A stretch of 64,000 nucleotides of DNA from assembly GCF_015751785.1 (NCBI RefSeq), contig NZ_JADOTY010000001.1, positions 6,014,001 to 6,078,000 of the forward strand, read 5' to 3'. Each line of letters begins with the position of its first letter. Position 1 is the first letter of the stretch. Below, piece by piece: positions 44,325-54,732 of the stretch. The stretch is from Micromonospora vinacea (GTDB lineage Bacteria; Actinomycetota; Actinomycetes; Mycobacteriales; Micromonosporaceae). A program made the position numbers and the translations under genes. Under the pieces are notes generated by a model that saw nothing but the letters and a program-made list of their open reading frames with translations, did not search any database and was not told the origin of the DNA.

Positions 44325-45041
44325 TCAGGCCCGCATCCGCGCGGACACCGCGATGACGAGCACCAGCGGCACGATCAGCAGGGCCGGGGCGACGACCGGC
44401 AGGTGCAGGGCGACCACGGCGCCGACCGCCGCGCCGACCATGAGGGCCAGCAGCACCTGAACCTTGGGGCGCAGGCTGGCCCACGGGCTGCGCGCGGCGA
44501 CCCCGGCGATCAGGCTGGTGAGCGTGCCGGTCAGGTACGTGGAGGACAGGCCGGACACGCCGAAGCGTTGGATCGCACTGCTCTGCACGCCCAACGCGAC
44601 AGCGGACAGCATGAGCAGCGCCAGGTGGACACCCGCGTCGGGGGTGTGCAGGGTGACCTCCCAGACGACGGCGAACACCACGAACACCGCCAGCTCCAGG
44701 ACCAACGCCCAGGTGACCCGCCGGGGCCAGACCGGATCGTCGGGCTGTGCCGAGCCGACGACGCGGGCGCCCGCGAGGACGCCGACGATGAAGCTGACGA
44801 TGGCGCAGCCCGACGTCAGGGCCAGGTCGGCCTCGCCTCGGCCGGCCGAGAGCCCGAGCAGCACCATGTTGCCGGTCATCACGCTCGCGAACGCGCCGCC
44901 GAGGGCGAGGAAACCGAGAGCGTCGGCGCTCCCGGTCAGGAAGGTGAGGACGACGACGAGCGCCTGCCGTCGCCGCAGCAGGCGCTCGTCTCGGCGCGGG
45001 GCGACGCGGGGACGGGTGACGCGGGGCGCTGTGCTCGACAC
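44325..45041 (-). CDS. YoaK/DUF1275-family membrane protein
   Basis: A 238-residue protein with six or so helices and the family phrases LTFLTGSADALGFLALGGAFASVMTGNMVLLGL (core GSADALGFLALGG ... MTGNMVLLG) and STYLTGTLTSLIAG. The family is widespread and has no established function; it may be a transporter. GTG 45041 is preferred with GGAAGG 9 nt upstream; the frame continues upstream without homology. It is divergent from the GntR gene and shares a 70-bp promoter region containing the GTATAC and TGTCCGGACA palindromes, so the regulator may control it. Confidence 0.82.
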   Translation of the reverse strand: MSSTAPRVTRPRVAPRRDERLLRRRQALVVVLTFLTGSADALGFLALGGAFASVMTGNMVLLGLSAGRGEADLALTSGCAIVSFIVGVLAGARVVGSAQPDDPVWPRRVTWALVLELAVFVVFAVVWEVTLHTPDAGVHLALLMLSAVALGVQSSAIQRFGVSGLSSTYLTGTLTSLIAGVAARSPWASLRPKVQVLLALMVGAAVGAVVALHLPVVAPALLIVPLVLVIAVSARMRA

Positions 45042-45068
45042 TGTCGGCCACCTTCCAGTAATTGTTCT

Positions 45069-45090
45069 TCGTATACACTTTGTCCGGACA
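45069..45090. promoter_or_regulatory. GntR operator-like sites in the YoaK-GntR divergent promoter
   Basis: TCGTATACAC at 45069-45078 contains a palindromic GTATAC core and matches 9 of 10 bases of TCGTATACAA on the minus strand of 53148-53157, upstream of the peptide ABC operon. TGTCCGGACA at 45081-45090 is a perfect 10-bp palindrome directly beside it. FadR-type GntR proteins bind GT-N(4)-AC-like dyads, so both are candidates. Confidence 0.6.
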
Positions 45091-45111
45091 CGTTCACGGA
45101 GAGGCGACCAG

Positions 45112-45792
45112 GTGGCTGAAGACCTACGGGACAAGCTCGGCGCGCAACACCTGCCGCTACGCGATCAGGTCCTCGCCGCGCTGCGGACCGCCATCATCGA
45201 CGGCGACTACCTGCCCGGGGAACGGCTGACCGAGGACCGGCTCGCCGAGGACTTCGGCGTCTCCCGCAACCCCGTCCGGGAGGCGCTGCGCGTCGCCGAG
45301 GCGGAGGGGTTCGTCGTGATCCTCCCCCGCCGGGGAGCGGTCGTCGCCTCACCGAGCAGCGGGACCATCACCGACATGTTCGCCGTGCGCGAGCGTCTGG
45401 AGGCGCTGGCCGCCCGACTGGCCGCCGAGCGGGCGACAGCGGCCGACGTGGCGTCCCTGCGTGCCCTGCTCGACCAGGGCCGTGAGGCGACCCAGCGGCA
45501 GGACCTGGCCCGGGTCGCCGAGCTGAACAGCACGCTGCACCTGCGCATCCTCCAGATCAGCGGAAACCCCTGGCTGTCGTCGATCGCCAAGTCGCTCTAC
45601 CTCCATGTCCAGTGGGTCTTCCGGCTCGGGGCGGCCGAACGCGCGCCACACTCGTGGGCCGAGCACATCCAGCTCGTCGACGCCATCGAGTCAGGCGACG
45701 GTGACCGCGCCGAGCGGGCCGCGCTCGACCACCTCGACGCGGCATCCGCCGCGGCGTACGAGAACGCCGAAGGCGGCTACGGCGCCCGCTAA
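45112..45792 (+). CDS. GntR-family (FadR-type, FCD domain) regulator
   Basis: A 226-residue regulator. The winged helix is complete (LRDQVLAALRTAIIDGDYLPGERLTEDRLAEDFGVSRNPVREALRVAEAEGFV; core SRNPVREAL) and is followed by an all-helical FCD effector domain (MFAVRERLEALAARLAAERA, ELNSTLHLRIL, AIESGDGDRAERAALDHLD). FCD regulators respond to organic acids and similar small molecules, often with a metal ion. GTG 45112 has GGAGAGG 7 nt upstream. It converges with 4-bp overlap on the last gene of the peptide/glutamyl operon, whose promoter has the same GTATAC site. Confidence 0.9.
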   Translation: MAEDLRDKLGAQHLPLRDQVLAALRTAIIDGDYLPGERLTEDRLAEDFGVSRNPVREALRVAEAEGFVVILPRRGAVVASPSSGTITDMFAVRERLEALAARLAAERATAADVASLRALLDQGREATQRQDLARVAELNSTLHLRILQISGNPWLSSIAKSLYLHVQWVFRLGAAERAPHSWAEHIQLVDAIESGDGDRAERAALDHLDAASAAAYENAEGGYGAR

Positions 45793-47579
45793 CGGCCGCA
45801 CGCGTAGCCCTGCATCCCTCGGGGGTTCGCGCCGGCGGCCAGCACGCCCGTCGTCGGGTCACGGGTCACCGCGCAGAGCCGACCGAGACTCCACCCGTCG
45901 GTGACCCGCACCTCGTGCCCGTACGCCCGCAGGGCCGCCAGCACGCCCTCGTCGAGCCGGTCCTCCACCACCAGGACACCGGGCTCCATGTTGCGGGGGT
46001 AGAACGACCCCGGCAGGCTGACCGTGTGCCACGCCGGCGCGTCGATGGCCTCCTGGAGGCTCTGGCCACCGACGAGGTGCCGCAGCAGGAACGGCAACTG
46101 CCACTGGTCCTGCTGGTCGCCACCGGGGGTGCCGCAGGCCAGCACCGGCTCACCGTCGCGGTGCACCATCGTCGGGCTCAACGTCGTACGCGGGCGGCGG
46201 CCCGGCGCCAGCGATGAGGCGAGCCCCTCCTCCAGCCAGAACATCTGCAACCTGCTGCCCAGCGGAAAACCGAGCTCCGGAATCGTCGGGGAACTCTGCA
46301 ACCAACCACCACTGGGCGTAGCGGAGATCATGTTTCCCCAGCGGTCGACCACGTCCACGTGACAGGTGTCGCCCCGGGTCACCCCGTCCGACTGCACTGT
46401 CGGCTCTCCCGTGGTGGCGTCCGTCGGCCCGGTACGCCGCCCGGCACCCGGTCCGACGTGGGCGGGTAGGCGCGGCTGCGCCCCGTCCGGACGCCCCGGC
46501 CGCAACTCCGCCGACGCGCGATCGCCGATCAGGGCGGCCCGCTCCCGCGCGTACTGCGGGGAGAGCAGCGCCTTGGCGGGCACGTCGACATCGTCGCCGT
46601 ACCAGGCCTCCCGGTCAGCGAAGGCGAGCTTGAGCGCCTCGACCTGGGCGTGGATGCCCGCCGTGGTGTCCGGGTCGTACGCGCCCGGGTCGTCGAGCGC
46701 GTCCAGTGTGGCCAGGGACTCCAGCAGCACCGGGCCCTGACCCCAGAAGCCGGTCTTCGCCACCGAGTAGCCGTGCCAGTCGAGGGTGGCGGGCGTCTCC
46801 CAGCTCGCCGAGTACGCGGCGAGGTCGTCGCCGGTGACCAGCCCGGCGTGCGGGCGGCCGCTGGAGTCCTGGAACGGTCGCCGGCTGAACGCGTCGATCG
46901 CCTCGGCGACGAAGCCGGTGCTCCAGGCCCGGCGGGCGGCCTCGATCTGGGCCTCCCGGTCGGCGCCGGCCGCCCGTCCCGCCTCGACGAGTCGGCGCAG
47001 GGTGTCCGCGTACGCCGGGTTGGTGACCATCTCCCCCGCGGCGGGTGGTCGGCCGCCGCGCAGCCAGAGCGCGGCGGAGGTGGGCCAGTGTTCCTCGAAC
47101 AACGACCGGACGGCCGCCACCGTGTCACCGACCCGGCCCACCAGCGGGTGCCCGGCGCCGGCGTAGCCGATCGCCGGCTCCAGCACCTCGGCGAGGGTGA
47201 GCGTGCCGTGCTCGCGCAGCAGCAGGAGCCAGGCGTCCACCGCGCCGGGTACGGCCGCCGCGAGCGGGCCGGCACCCGGGATGAGGTCCATGCCGAGCGA
47301 CCGGAAGTGCGCGATGGTGGCGCCTGCCGGCGCGGGCCCCTGCCCGCACAGCACCTTCGGCGTCGGGTCCGCTGCGGTGGCCACGATGGCCGGCACCTCG
47401 CCGCCCGGCCCGTTCAGGTGCGGCTCGACGACGTGCAGGACGAACCCGGCGGTGACCGCGGCGTCGAAGGCGTTTCCCCCGCGTTCCAGGATGCCCATCG
47501 CGGCCTGGCTGGCGAGCCAGTGGGTGGAGGACACCATGCCGAAGGTGCCCTGCAACGTGGGTCGGGTGGTGAACGTCAT
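45789..47579 (-). CDS. gamma-glutamyltransferase family protein, no signal peptide
   Basis: A 596-residue Ntn-hydrolase of the gamma-glutamyltranspeptidase family: GMVSSTHWLASQAAMGILERGGNAFDAAVTAGFVLHVVEPHLNGPGG at the amino end (core ILERGGNAFDAAV), and the autocleavage site with nucleophile Thr405 in GDTCHVDVVD. The usual site reads T-T-H; here it is T-C-H, a variant. The catalytic GGxQ-type loop appears as GTPGGDQQDQW. No signal peptide, so it acts inside the cell, unlike classic secreted enzymes. As the last gene of the peptide uptake operon (start overlaps the ATPase stop) it may open imported gamma-glutamyl compounds. Confidence 0.88.
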   Translation of the reverse strand: MTFTTRPTLQGTFGMVSSTHWLASQAAMGILERGGNAFDAAVTAGFVLHVVEPHLNGPGGEVPAIVATAADPTPKVLCGQGPAPAGATIAHFRSLGMDLIPGAGPLAAAVPGAVDAWLLLLREHGTLTLAEVLEPAIGYAGAGHPLVGRVGDTVAAVRSLFEEHWPTSAALWLRGGRPPAAGEMVTNPAYADTLRRLVEAGRAAGADREAQIEAARRAWSTGFVAEAIDAFSRRPFQDSSGRPHAGLVTGDDLAAYSASWETPATLDWHGYSVAKTGFWGQGPVLLESLATLDALDDPGAYDPDTTAGIHAQVEALKLAFADREAWYGDDVDVPAKALLSPQYARERAALIGDRASAELRPGRPDGAQPRLPAHVGPGAGRRTGPTDATTGEPTVQSDGVTRGDTCHVDVVDRWGNMISATPSGGWLQSSPTIPELGFPLGSRLQMFWLEEGLASSLAPGRRPRTTLSPTMVHRDGEPVLACGTPGGDQQDQWQLPFLLRHLVGGQSLQEAIDAPAWHTVSLPGSFYPRNMEPGVLVVEDRLDEGVLAALRAYGHEVRVTDGWSLGRLCAVTRDPTTGVLAAGANPRGMQGYACGR

Positions 47580-48573
47580 GACAACACCTCACTGGGATCT
47601 GTGGTGCGAACGTCGGGACCGGTGCCGTCCGGTCGGACCAGGTGGCAGGCGGCCATGCCGTCGCCGATCGCGGTCTGCGCCGGGACCTCCGTCGCGCACC
47701 TGTCGAAGGCGAGCGGGCACCGGGTCCGGAACCGGCAGCCCGACGGCGGGTCGAGCGCGGACGGCAGGTCGTCGCCGAGCAGCACCGGTTGACGGTGGCG
47801 CTGACGCACCGGGTCGGCCACCGGCGCGGCGGAGAGCAGCGCCTGCGTGTACGGGTGGGCGGGCCGGGCGAAGATCCGCTCGCGGCTGCCGGTCTCGACG
47901 AGTTGACCCAGGTACATGACCGCGATGTCGTCGGCCAGGTACTCGACAGCGGAGAGGTCGTGGGTGATGAACAGGCAGGCGAACCCGATGTCGCGTTGCA
48001 GGTCGGCGAGGAGGTTGAGCACCGACGCCTGCACTGACACGTCGAGCGCGCTGGTGGGTTCGTCAGCGATGAGCAGCATGGGCTCGGAGATCAGGGCCCG
48101 CGCGATGCTGACCCGTTGACGTTGCCCGCCGGACAGCTCGTGGGGATAGCGACGGGCCACCTCGGCGCGTAGGCCGACCCGCTCGAGTTGGGGGGCGACG
48201 CGGGCGTCCCGGTCGCGCCGGGAGATCCGCTTGCCGGCCAGCCGCAACGGCTCGGCCACGATCTCGCCCACCAGCATGCGTGGGTCCAGTGACGCGGCCG
48301 GGTCCTGGAAGACGATCGACACCGCGCCGCGATGGGGGCGCAGCCGCCGTCGGGACAGGTGGGTGACGTCGGTGCCCGCGATCCGGACCGTTCCCGCGGT
48401 CGGCTCGACGAGCCGCACCACGCATCGGCCCACCGTCGACTTTCCGGAACCGCTCTCCCCCACCAGGGCCGTGACCCGGCCCCGCGGGATGGTCAGGGAC
48501 ACCCCGTCCACGGCGCGCACCGGGCCGAAGTGCATCACGAGGTCTGCGATCTCCAGGGCGTTCGGGTGCGGCG

Positions 48574-48577
<4 letters not shown>
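47576..48577 (-). CDS. dipeptide/oligopeptide ABC transporter ATP-binding protein (DppF/OppF type)
   Basis: A 333-residue ATPase with Walker A GESGSGKST, signature LSGGQRQRVSIARAL, Walker B LLIADEPTSALD and the carboxyl-terminal oligopeptide-transporter extension with its cysteine cluster (CRFRTRCPLAFDRC). It powers peptide import together with the DppD-type subunit upstream. The ATG at 48577 overlaps the preceding stop; the longer frame has no similarity before it. Confidence 0.93.
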
Positions 48578-49586
<1,009 letters not shown>

Positions 49587-49590
<4 letters not shown>

Positions 49591-50474
49591 CGTCGGTCTC
49601 CCTTCGGGTCGAGGGCGTCGCGCAGGGCGTCACCGAAGACGTTGAACGCCAGCGCCAGACCCATGATCACGACGCCGGGGAAGACGGCGGCCCAGGGTGC
49701 GCGGGCGGCGAACTGCTGGGCGGTGGCCAGCATGGTGCCGAGACTGGGCGCGGGCGGCTGGATGCCGAGGCCGAGGAAGGACAGCACCGCCTCGCCGAGG
49801 ATCGCGGCCGGGATGGCGACAGTGGCCTGCACCAGGATCACCGAGGTCGCGTTGGGCAGGATGTGCCGGGCCAGCACCCAGAGGTCGCTCGCGCCGTCCA
49901 CGACGGCCGCCGCCACGAAGTCCAGCGACTTGAGGCGCAGGGTGTCCGAGCGGACGACCCGGATCACCCCGGGGATCTGGGCGATGCCGATGGCCACCGC
50001 GGCGTTGCCGAGGCTGGCGCCCCGGATGGCCGCCAACCCCACCGCCATGATCAGAAACGGAAACGCCAGCAGCAGGTCGGTGAAACGCGAGATCACCGCG
50101 TCCCAGGCCCGGAAGTAGCCGGCAGCGAGCCCGAGCGGCACCCCGATGACCAACGACGTGGCCACCGCCAGGAGCCCGACCTGCAACGACGCCCGCGCAC
50201 CGAGCATGATGCGGGAGAGGACGTCCCGGCCGAGATCGTCGGTGCCCAGCAGGTGCCCGGCGGTGCCGGGAGGTGCGAACGTACGGGCGAAGTCGGTCTG
50301 GTCGACCGAGTAGGGCGCGAGCCAGGGCGAGAGCAGCGCGATGACGCCCGCCAGCGCGAGGACGACGAAGCTCACCACGGCGAGCGGGTTGCGGCGCAGC
50401 CGCCGCAGCACCCGGGTACGCCGGGTGACGCTGGCGGCACCGGTCTCCGCCATCGGTACGGTGAGGACGGTCAT
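49587..50474 (-). CDS. peptide ABC transporter permease (DppC type)
   Basis: A 295-residue permease with the family's amino-terminal stretch RRNPLAVVSFVVLALAGVIALLSPWLAPY (core NPLAVVSFVVL), the LGTDDLGRDVLSRIMLGAR loop and the ATPase-contacting EAA loop near AAVVDGASDLWVLARHILPN. About six helices. ATG 50474 overlaps the DppB stop. Confidence 0.93.
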
Positions 50475-51427
50475 GCCGGATCTCCCGTCACCCGGATGCG
50501 GGGATCGATGACCGAGTAGAGCAGGTCCACGAAAAAGTTGATCACGATGTAGGCCGCCGCGGTGAGCAGGACGACGGCCTGGATCACCGGATAGTCCCGT
50601 TGGAACACCGCGTCGATGGTCATCTTGCCGAAGCCCGGCAGCCCGAAGATCTGTTCGGTGACGACAGCGCCCGAGATCAGCCCACCGAGTTGGAGACCCA
50701 CCACGGTCACCACCACGATGAGGCTGTTCCGCAGGGCGTGCCGGGTGATGACGGCGCGCGGTCGCAGGCCCTTCGCCTTCGCCGTCCGCACGTAGTCGGA
50801 GGAGAGCGAGTCCAACATCGCCGACCGGGTCTGCCGCATGATGATCGCGGCGAGGCCGGTGCCGAGGATCACCGCCGGCAGGACGATGTGGTGCAGGTTG
50901 TCCACGGGGTCCTCCAGGATCGGCACGAAGCCGGAGGCGGGGAAGAGCCCGGTCGCCACGGACAGGTAGAGGATCGCCAGCAGCCCGAGCCAGAAGTGCG
51001 GCACCGACAGGCCGATCAGGGCCAGGCCGTTGGCGAGCCACTCCGCCGGACGTCCACGACGGACCGCCGCGATCACCCCCGCGCCGACGCCGAGCGCCGC
51101 CGCGATGAGGATCGCCAGGACGGACAGCTCGACGGTCACCGGCAGGGCGGTCGTGAGCATCGACGACACCGGGGTACCGGTGCGGATCGACACCCCGAAG
51201 TCGCCCTGCGCCATGCGCTCCACGTACTGGGCGAACTGCACCGGCAGCGGCTGGTCCAGCCCGTAGTGCCGACGGATGGCCTCCAGGGCCTCCGGCGACC
51301 GGTCCTCACCGGCCAGGGCGAGGGCCGGGTCGCCGGGGAGCGCCCGTACGCCGACGAAGACCACGATCGTCGACAACAGCAGGGTCAGCGCCGACTGCCA
51401 GGCGCGGGTGAGCAGATACCGGGCCAC
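50471..51427 (-). CDS. peptide ABC transporter permease (DppB type)
   Basis: A 318-residue, six-helix permease with the amino-terminal family phrase RYLLTRAWQSALTLLLSTIVVF (core) and the EAA loop DYVRTAKAKGLRPRAVITRHALRN. GTG start at 51427, 6 bp after the binding-protein stop. Confidence 0.93.
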   Translation of the reverse strand: MARYLLTRAWQSALTLLLSTIVVFVGVRALPGDPALALAGEDRSPEALEAIRRHYGLDQPLPVQFAQYVERMAQGDFGVSIRTGTPVSSMLTTALPVTVELSVLAILIAAALGVGAGVIAAVRRGRPAEWLANGLALIGLSVPHFWLGLLAILYLSVATGLFPASGFVPILEDPVDNLHHIVLPAVILGTGLAAIIMRQTRSAMLDSLSSDYVRTAKAKGLRPRAVITRHALRNSLIVVVTVVGLQLGGLISGAVVTEQIFGLPGFGKMTIDAVFQRDYPVIQAVVLLTAAAYIVINFFVDLLYSVIDPRIRVTGDPA

Positions 51428-51433
51428 GGCGGC

Positions 51434-53110
51434 CTACTTGCCGAAGCCGGCGAAGGCCGCCCGGATCACGCCGTCCGGGTAGACCTGAAGGCCCTGGATC
51501 TGCTTGCTGACGGCGGTCAGGTTGCGCTGCCGGTAGAGGTAGATCAGGGCGTCGTCCTGCTGGAGCAGAGTGACAGCCTGCCCGTACAGCTTCCGGCGCT
51601 CCTCGACGTCGCCGGCCTGCCGGGCCTGGGTCAACAGGGTGTCGAGCTGGGGGTTGCTGTAGCCGGCGACGTTCTGGCTGGCGCTGGTGCCGACGAAGTT
51701 CGTGATGTTGGCGTCCGGGTCGATCCGGCCGCTCCACCCCAGTTGCAGCAGCTCGAAGTTGCCGCGGTCCTGCTCGTCGAGGAGCGACGAGTACTCCACC
51801 GGGTTGATCTTCAGGTCGAATCCGCCGTCCTTGACCATGGACTGCAACGCCTGCGCGAGGCGCAGCGTGTCGGGCGTGTTCGAGGCGAGCATCGTGACCG
51901 TGTACGGCGTCTGCACGCCGGCCTCGGCCAGCAACTGCTTGGCCTTGGCGGGGTCGTGCGCCGGGCAGGTCTGCGCCTCCGGCGACGAGAACGTGCTCGC
52001 TGGCGAGATCGGGGAGCAGGCGGCGGCGTGCAGACCGTTGAAGACCGCGTCGACCAGGGACTTGCGGTCGATGGCGTGCTCGAAGGCCTGCCGCACCTTG
52101 GCGTTCTGGGCGAGGGGGCGGTTGATGGGCTTGGGGGCGGTGCCGACGCCGTCGACGTTGCCGACGTTGATGGTCAGGCCCTGGTAGCCGAGGGACTGCG
52201 ACTGGAGGACGGAGACCGCCGCGTCCTGGCGCAGCGAGGCGACGTCCTGGGTGGAGATGGAGTCGGCGACCTGGGCGTCGCCCGAGCGCAGGTTGGCGGC
52301 GCGGATGCTGGCGTCGGTGAGGATCCGCCACGAGATGGCGTCCAGGTGCACCTTGTTGGCGTCGTAGTAGTTCGGGTCCCGTACGACCTCGATGGAGTTC
52401 TGCGGCACCCGCTTCGCGAACTTGAAGGGGCCGACGCAGACCGGCGCGGAGGCGAAATCGTCGCCCTTGGACCGCAGCGCCTGCGCACTCATGATCATGC
52501 CGGCCCGGTCGGCGAGGGCGCCGAGCAGCGGCGCGAACGGCTGCTTCAGCCGCAGGACGACGGTCTGCGCGTCCGGGGTGTCGACGCCGTCGATGGGGCC
52601 CAGTTCGCTCTTGCGGGCCGACCGGGCGTTGGTGAGGTGGCGTTGCAGGGTGGCCTTCACCGCGGCCGAGTCGAACGCCGTGCCGTCCGCGAAGCGCACG
52701 CCGGGCCGCAGCGGAATGGTCACCGTCCGGCCGTCGCCGCTCGTGGTGGGCAGGGCCGTCGCGAGCTGCGGTACGACCTGCGCCTGCTCGTTGACGTCGT
52801 AGAGCTTCTGACACATGGCCTGGAAGACGTAGCGGGAGTAGAGGCTTCTCGACAGCGTCGGGTCCAGCGCGTCGGGCTCGGCGGAGAGGGCGATGACCAG
52901 CTTGCCGCCCTGCTTCACGGCGGCGGGGTCGGCGGGCGTGCCGAAGGAATCCTGGCCTGCCGACTGGTCGCCGCCGGACGGGTCGCCGCCGTCGTTGTTC
53001 GACACCGGTGAGCAGGCAACGACAGTGCAGACGACGGCGGCCGCCGCAACGGCGGCCCGGAGCACCCGGCGGCGGGGCAGGTTCGTGTCGCGGACGGAGA
53101 GGTTCGTCAT
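51434..53110 (-). CDS. peptide-binding lipoprotein (family 5 solute-binding protein)
   Basis: A 558-residue extracellular binding protein with a lipobox ending VVAC (Cys33) and a low-complexity GGDPSGGDQSAGQ spacer. The DppA/OppA-type body shows GGKLVIALSAEPDALDPTLSRSLYSRYVFQAMCQKLYD and later LLAEAGVQTPYTV, in family order. It delivers peptides or similar ligands to the permeases; the ligand is unknown, but the gamma-glutamyltransferase at the operon end suggests gamma-glutamyl compounds. GAGGAG lies 6 nt before ATG 53110. The operator-like GTATAC lies 38 bp upstream. Confidence 0.92.
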   Translation of the reverse strand: MTNLSVRDTNLPRRRVLRAAVAAAAVVCTVVACSPVSNNDGGDPSGGDQSAGQDSFGTPADPAAVKQGGKLVIALSAEPDALDPTLSRSLYSRYVFQAMCQKLYDVNEQAQVVPQLATALPTTSGDGRTVTIPLRPGVRFADGTAFDSAAVKATLQRHLTNARSARKSELGPIDGVDTPDAQTVVLRLKQPFAPLLGALADRAGMIMSAQALRSKGDDFASAPVCVGPFKFAKRVPQNSIEVVRDPNYYDANKVHLDAISWRILTDASIRAANLRSGDAQVADSISTQDVASLRQDAAVSVLQSQSLGYQGLTINVGNVDGVGTAPKPINRPLAQNAKVRQAFEHAIDRKSLVDAVFNGLHAAACSPISPASTFSSPEAQTCPAHDPAKAKQLLAEAGVQTPYTVTMLASNTPDTLRLAQALQSMVKDGGFDLKINPVEYSSLLDEQDRGNFELLQLGWSGRIDPDANITNFVGTSASQNVAGYSNPQLDTLLTQARQAGDVEERRKLYGQAVTLLQQDDALIYLYRQRNLTAVSKQIQGLQVYPDGVIRAAFAGFGK

Positions 53111-53147
53111 GGAGAGCTCCTCAAGTGGGCGATTCGGGGAGCGTATG

Positions 53148-53157
53148 TTGTATACGA
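53148..53157. promoter_or_regulatory. GntR operator-like site before the peptide ABC operon
   Basis: TTGTATACGA (plus strand); on the minus strand it reads TCGTATACAA, differing by one base from the site at 45069-45078 before the GntR gene. Located 38 bp upstream of the binding-protein start. The match supports GntR control of this operon. Confidence 0.6.
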
Positions 53158-53250
53158 TGACCGCCGCAAGACCTCCATGAATGGCTCTCGGCGCCCGTCC
53201 GCGGGCCGCGTGGGGTGCGTCCACGGGGGCCGACGGCTGCACCGCGCGTC

Positions 53251-53331
53251 CTTTGCTCTGCTTCACCCCGCGCAACGGCACGTGTCCGATATCCGGACAC
53301 CCGGTGGTGCGTCCGTTGAAGCAGAGCAAAG
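53251..53331. repeat. 81-bp palindromic element upstream of the peptide operon
   Basis: Perfect 15-bp arms (53251-53265, CTTTGCTCTGCTTCA; 53317-53331). Inside are CAACGG/CCGTTG pairing and GTGTCCG-ATATC-CGGACAC (53282-53300). The element lies in the 272-bp gap between the MFS gene and the peptide operon. It may be a mobile palindromic repeat or a terminator with complex structure. Confidence 0.65.
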
Positions 53332-53382
53332 ACCACCACCAACCCCTACCGACCCGCTCGGCCAGCCGGCACCGCCGTCAGC

Positions 53383-54612
53383 TCAGGCCGCGGGTTTCGC
53401 CGTGGGCGCGGGCGGGGCCGGGTCTTTCCGCAGGAGACTGAGCAGTACCACGAGCGCGAGCACCGCCACCACCGCGCTGAAGATCTCGCCGGCCGGGCGC
53501 AGACCGATGGTCTGGATCAGCAGACCGACCCCGACCGCTGGCACACCGAGCATGGCGAACAGGATGGCGAAGAAGGTCGACACCGCCTCGGCCCGGTGCT
53601 GCGGCTCGGTCTTCATGGTGATCGTCGCGATGCCGTCGCCGACCGCCACCCCGGACGCGACACCGATGATCGCCGCGCTGATGATGAGCGTCGCCAGCAA
53701 CGCCATCCACATGCTGAACGCGAGCAGGCCCGCCCCCACGACCAGGCCGGCGCAGGCGCTGGCCAGCGCGGCACGCGAGGACAACACGCGGGTCAGCAGC
53801 TGACCGAACGCCGCGCCGGTGAAAGCCACGAAGACCACCAGCGCGGCCAGGGTGTGTGAGGTCTCGTGCAGGACCATGCCGAGGAACAGCCCGCTCACCG
53901 ACGTCAGCACCCCGAGGGCGGCGAAACCCGCGCCGGCGGTGAGCGCCGAACGGACGAAGGCGCCACGGATGGTCGCCGGCACGTGCAACCGCTGCAGCCG
54001 CACTGTCACCGGCGAACGTTCCCGGACCGTCTCCGGCACCCCGCGCAGCGCGATGATCGCGATCACCGCCAGGATCAACACGATCACCCAGGGCAGCCGG
54101 AGCGGTTCGGGTGCCACGTCCGACACGATCCCGGACAGCAGGGTGCCGGTGGCCAGGCCGCCCAGGTTCGCGAAGATCGACACGGTGGCGGCACGCTTCG
54201 GGTGCCGGGGGTCGATCAGCTCCGCCAACGCCGCTGTCGCCGTGCCGATGATCAGTGCGGCGGACAGCCCGGCGAGGATCCGACCCACGATGATCATCGC
54301 CAGGTCGACGGCGGCCAGGAAGACGGCGTCGGCGGCGACGGAGAGCAACAGCGCGATGAGGATGACCGGGCGCCGGCCGATCTGGTCGGAGAGCCGACCG
54401 AAGACCAGCAGTCCGACCACGACTCCCAGCGCGTACAGCGCGTAGACCACTGTCACCGTCAACGACGAGAACCCGAACTCCAGCTCGTAGAGCGGGTACA
54501 GCGGGGTCGGCACTGTGGTGCCCACAAGCGTGATCCAGAACGCGAACGCGACCCGCACCGCGCCGGACGTGGACCCTGTCGTTGCGCCCCCAGCGCGGCT
54601 GGCGTCGGACAT
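53383..54612 (-). CDS. MFS transporter (drug efflux type)
   Basis: A 409-residue 12-helix transporter. The loop between helices 2 and 3 reads FGRLSDQIGRRPVILIALL and helix 5 starts AGLSAALIIGTATAALAELIDP. Similar in plan to the MFS gene at 33605 but not a close copy. No adjacent regulator is certain; the MarR gene at 54733 reads in the same direction 120 bp upstream and could be co-expressed or control it. The substrate is unknown. Confidence 0.9.
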   Translation of the reverse strand: MSDASRAGGATTGSTSGAVRVAFAFWITLVGTTVPTPLYPLYELEFGFSSLTVTVVYALYALGVVVGLLVFGRLSDQIGRRPVILIALLLSVAADAVFLAAVDLAMIIVGRILAGLSAALIIGTATAALAELIDPRHPKRAATVSIFANLGGLATGTLLSGIVSDVAPEPLRLPWVIVLILAVIAIIALRGVPETVRERSPVTVRLQRLHVPATIRGAFVRSALTAGAGFAALGVLTSVSGLFLGMVLHETSHTLAALVVFVAFTGAAFGQLLTRVLSSRAALASACAGLVVGAGLLAFSMWMALLATLIISAAIIGVASGVAVGDGIATITMKTEPQHRAEAVSTFFAILFAMLGVPAVGVGLLIQTIGLRPAGEIFSAVVAVLALVVLLSLLRKDPAPPAPTAKPAA

Positions 54613-54732
54613 GAGCAGTCCCCCCGGGTTCGGACCCTGTCACGGGCCGTCGCCACCGCACCCTTCTCATCGCGGCACCTGGCCCGCGTACAAGCATGGG
54701 CTGGGGCATCGGGGTGATGTGCGGTAACCGCC

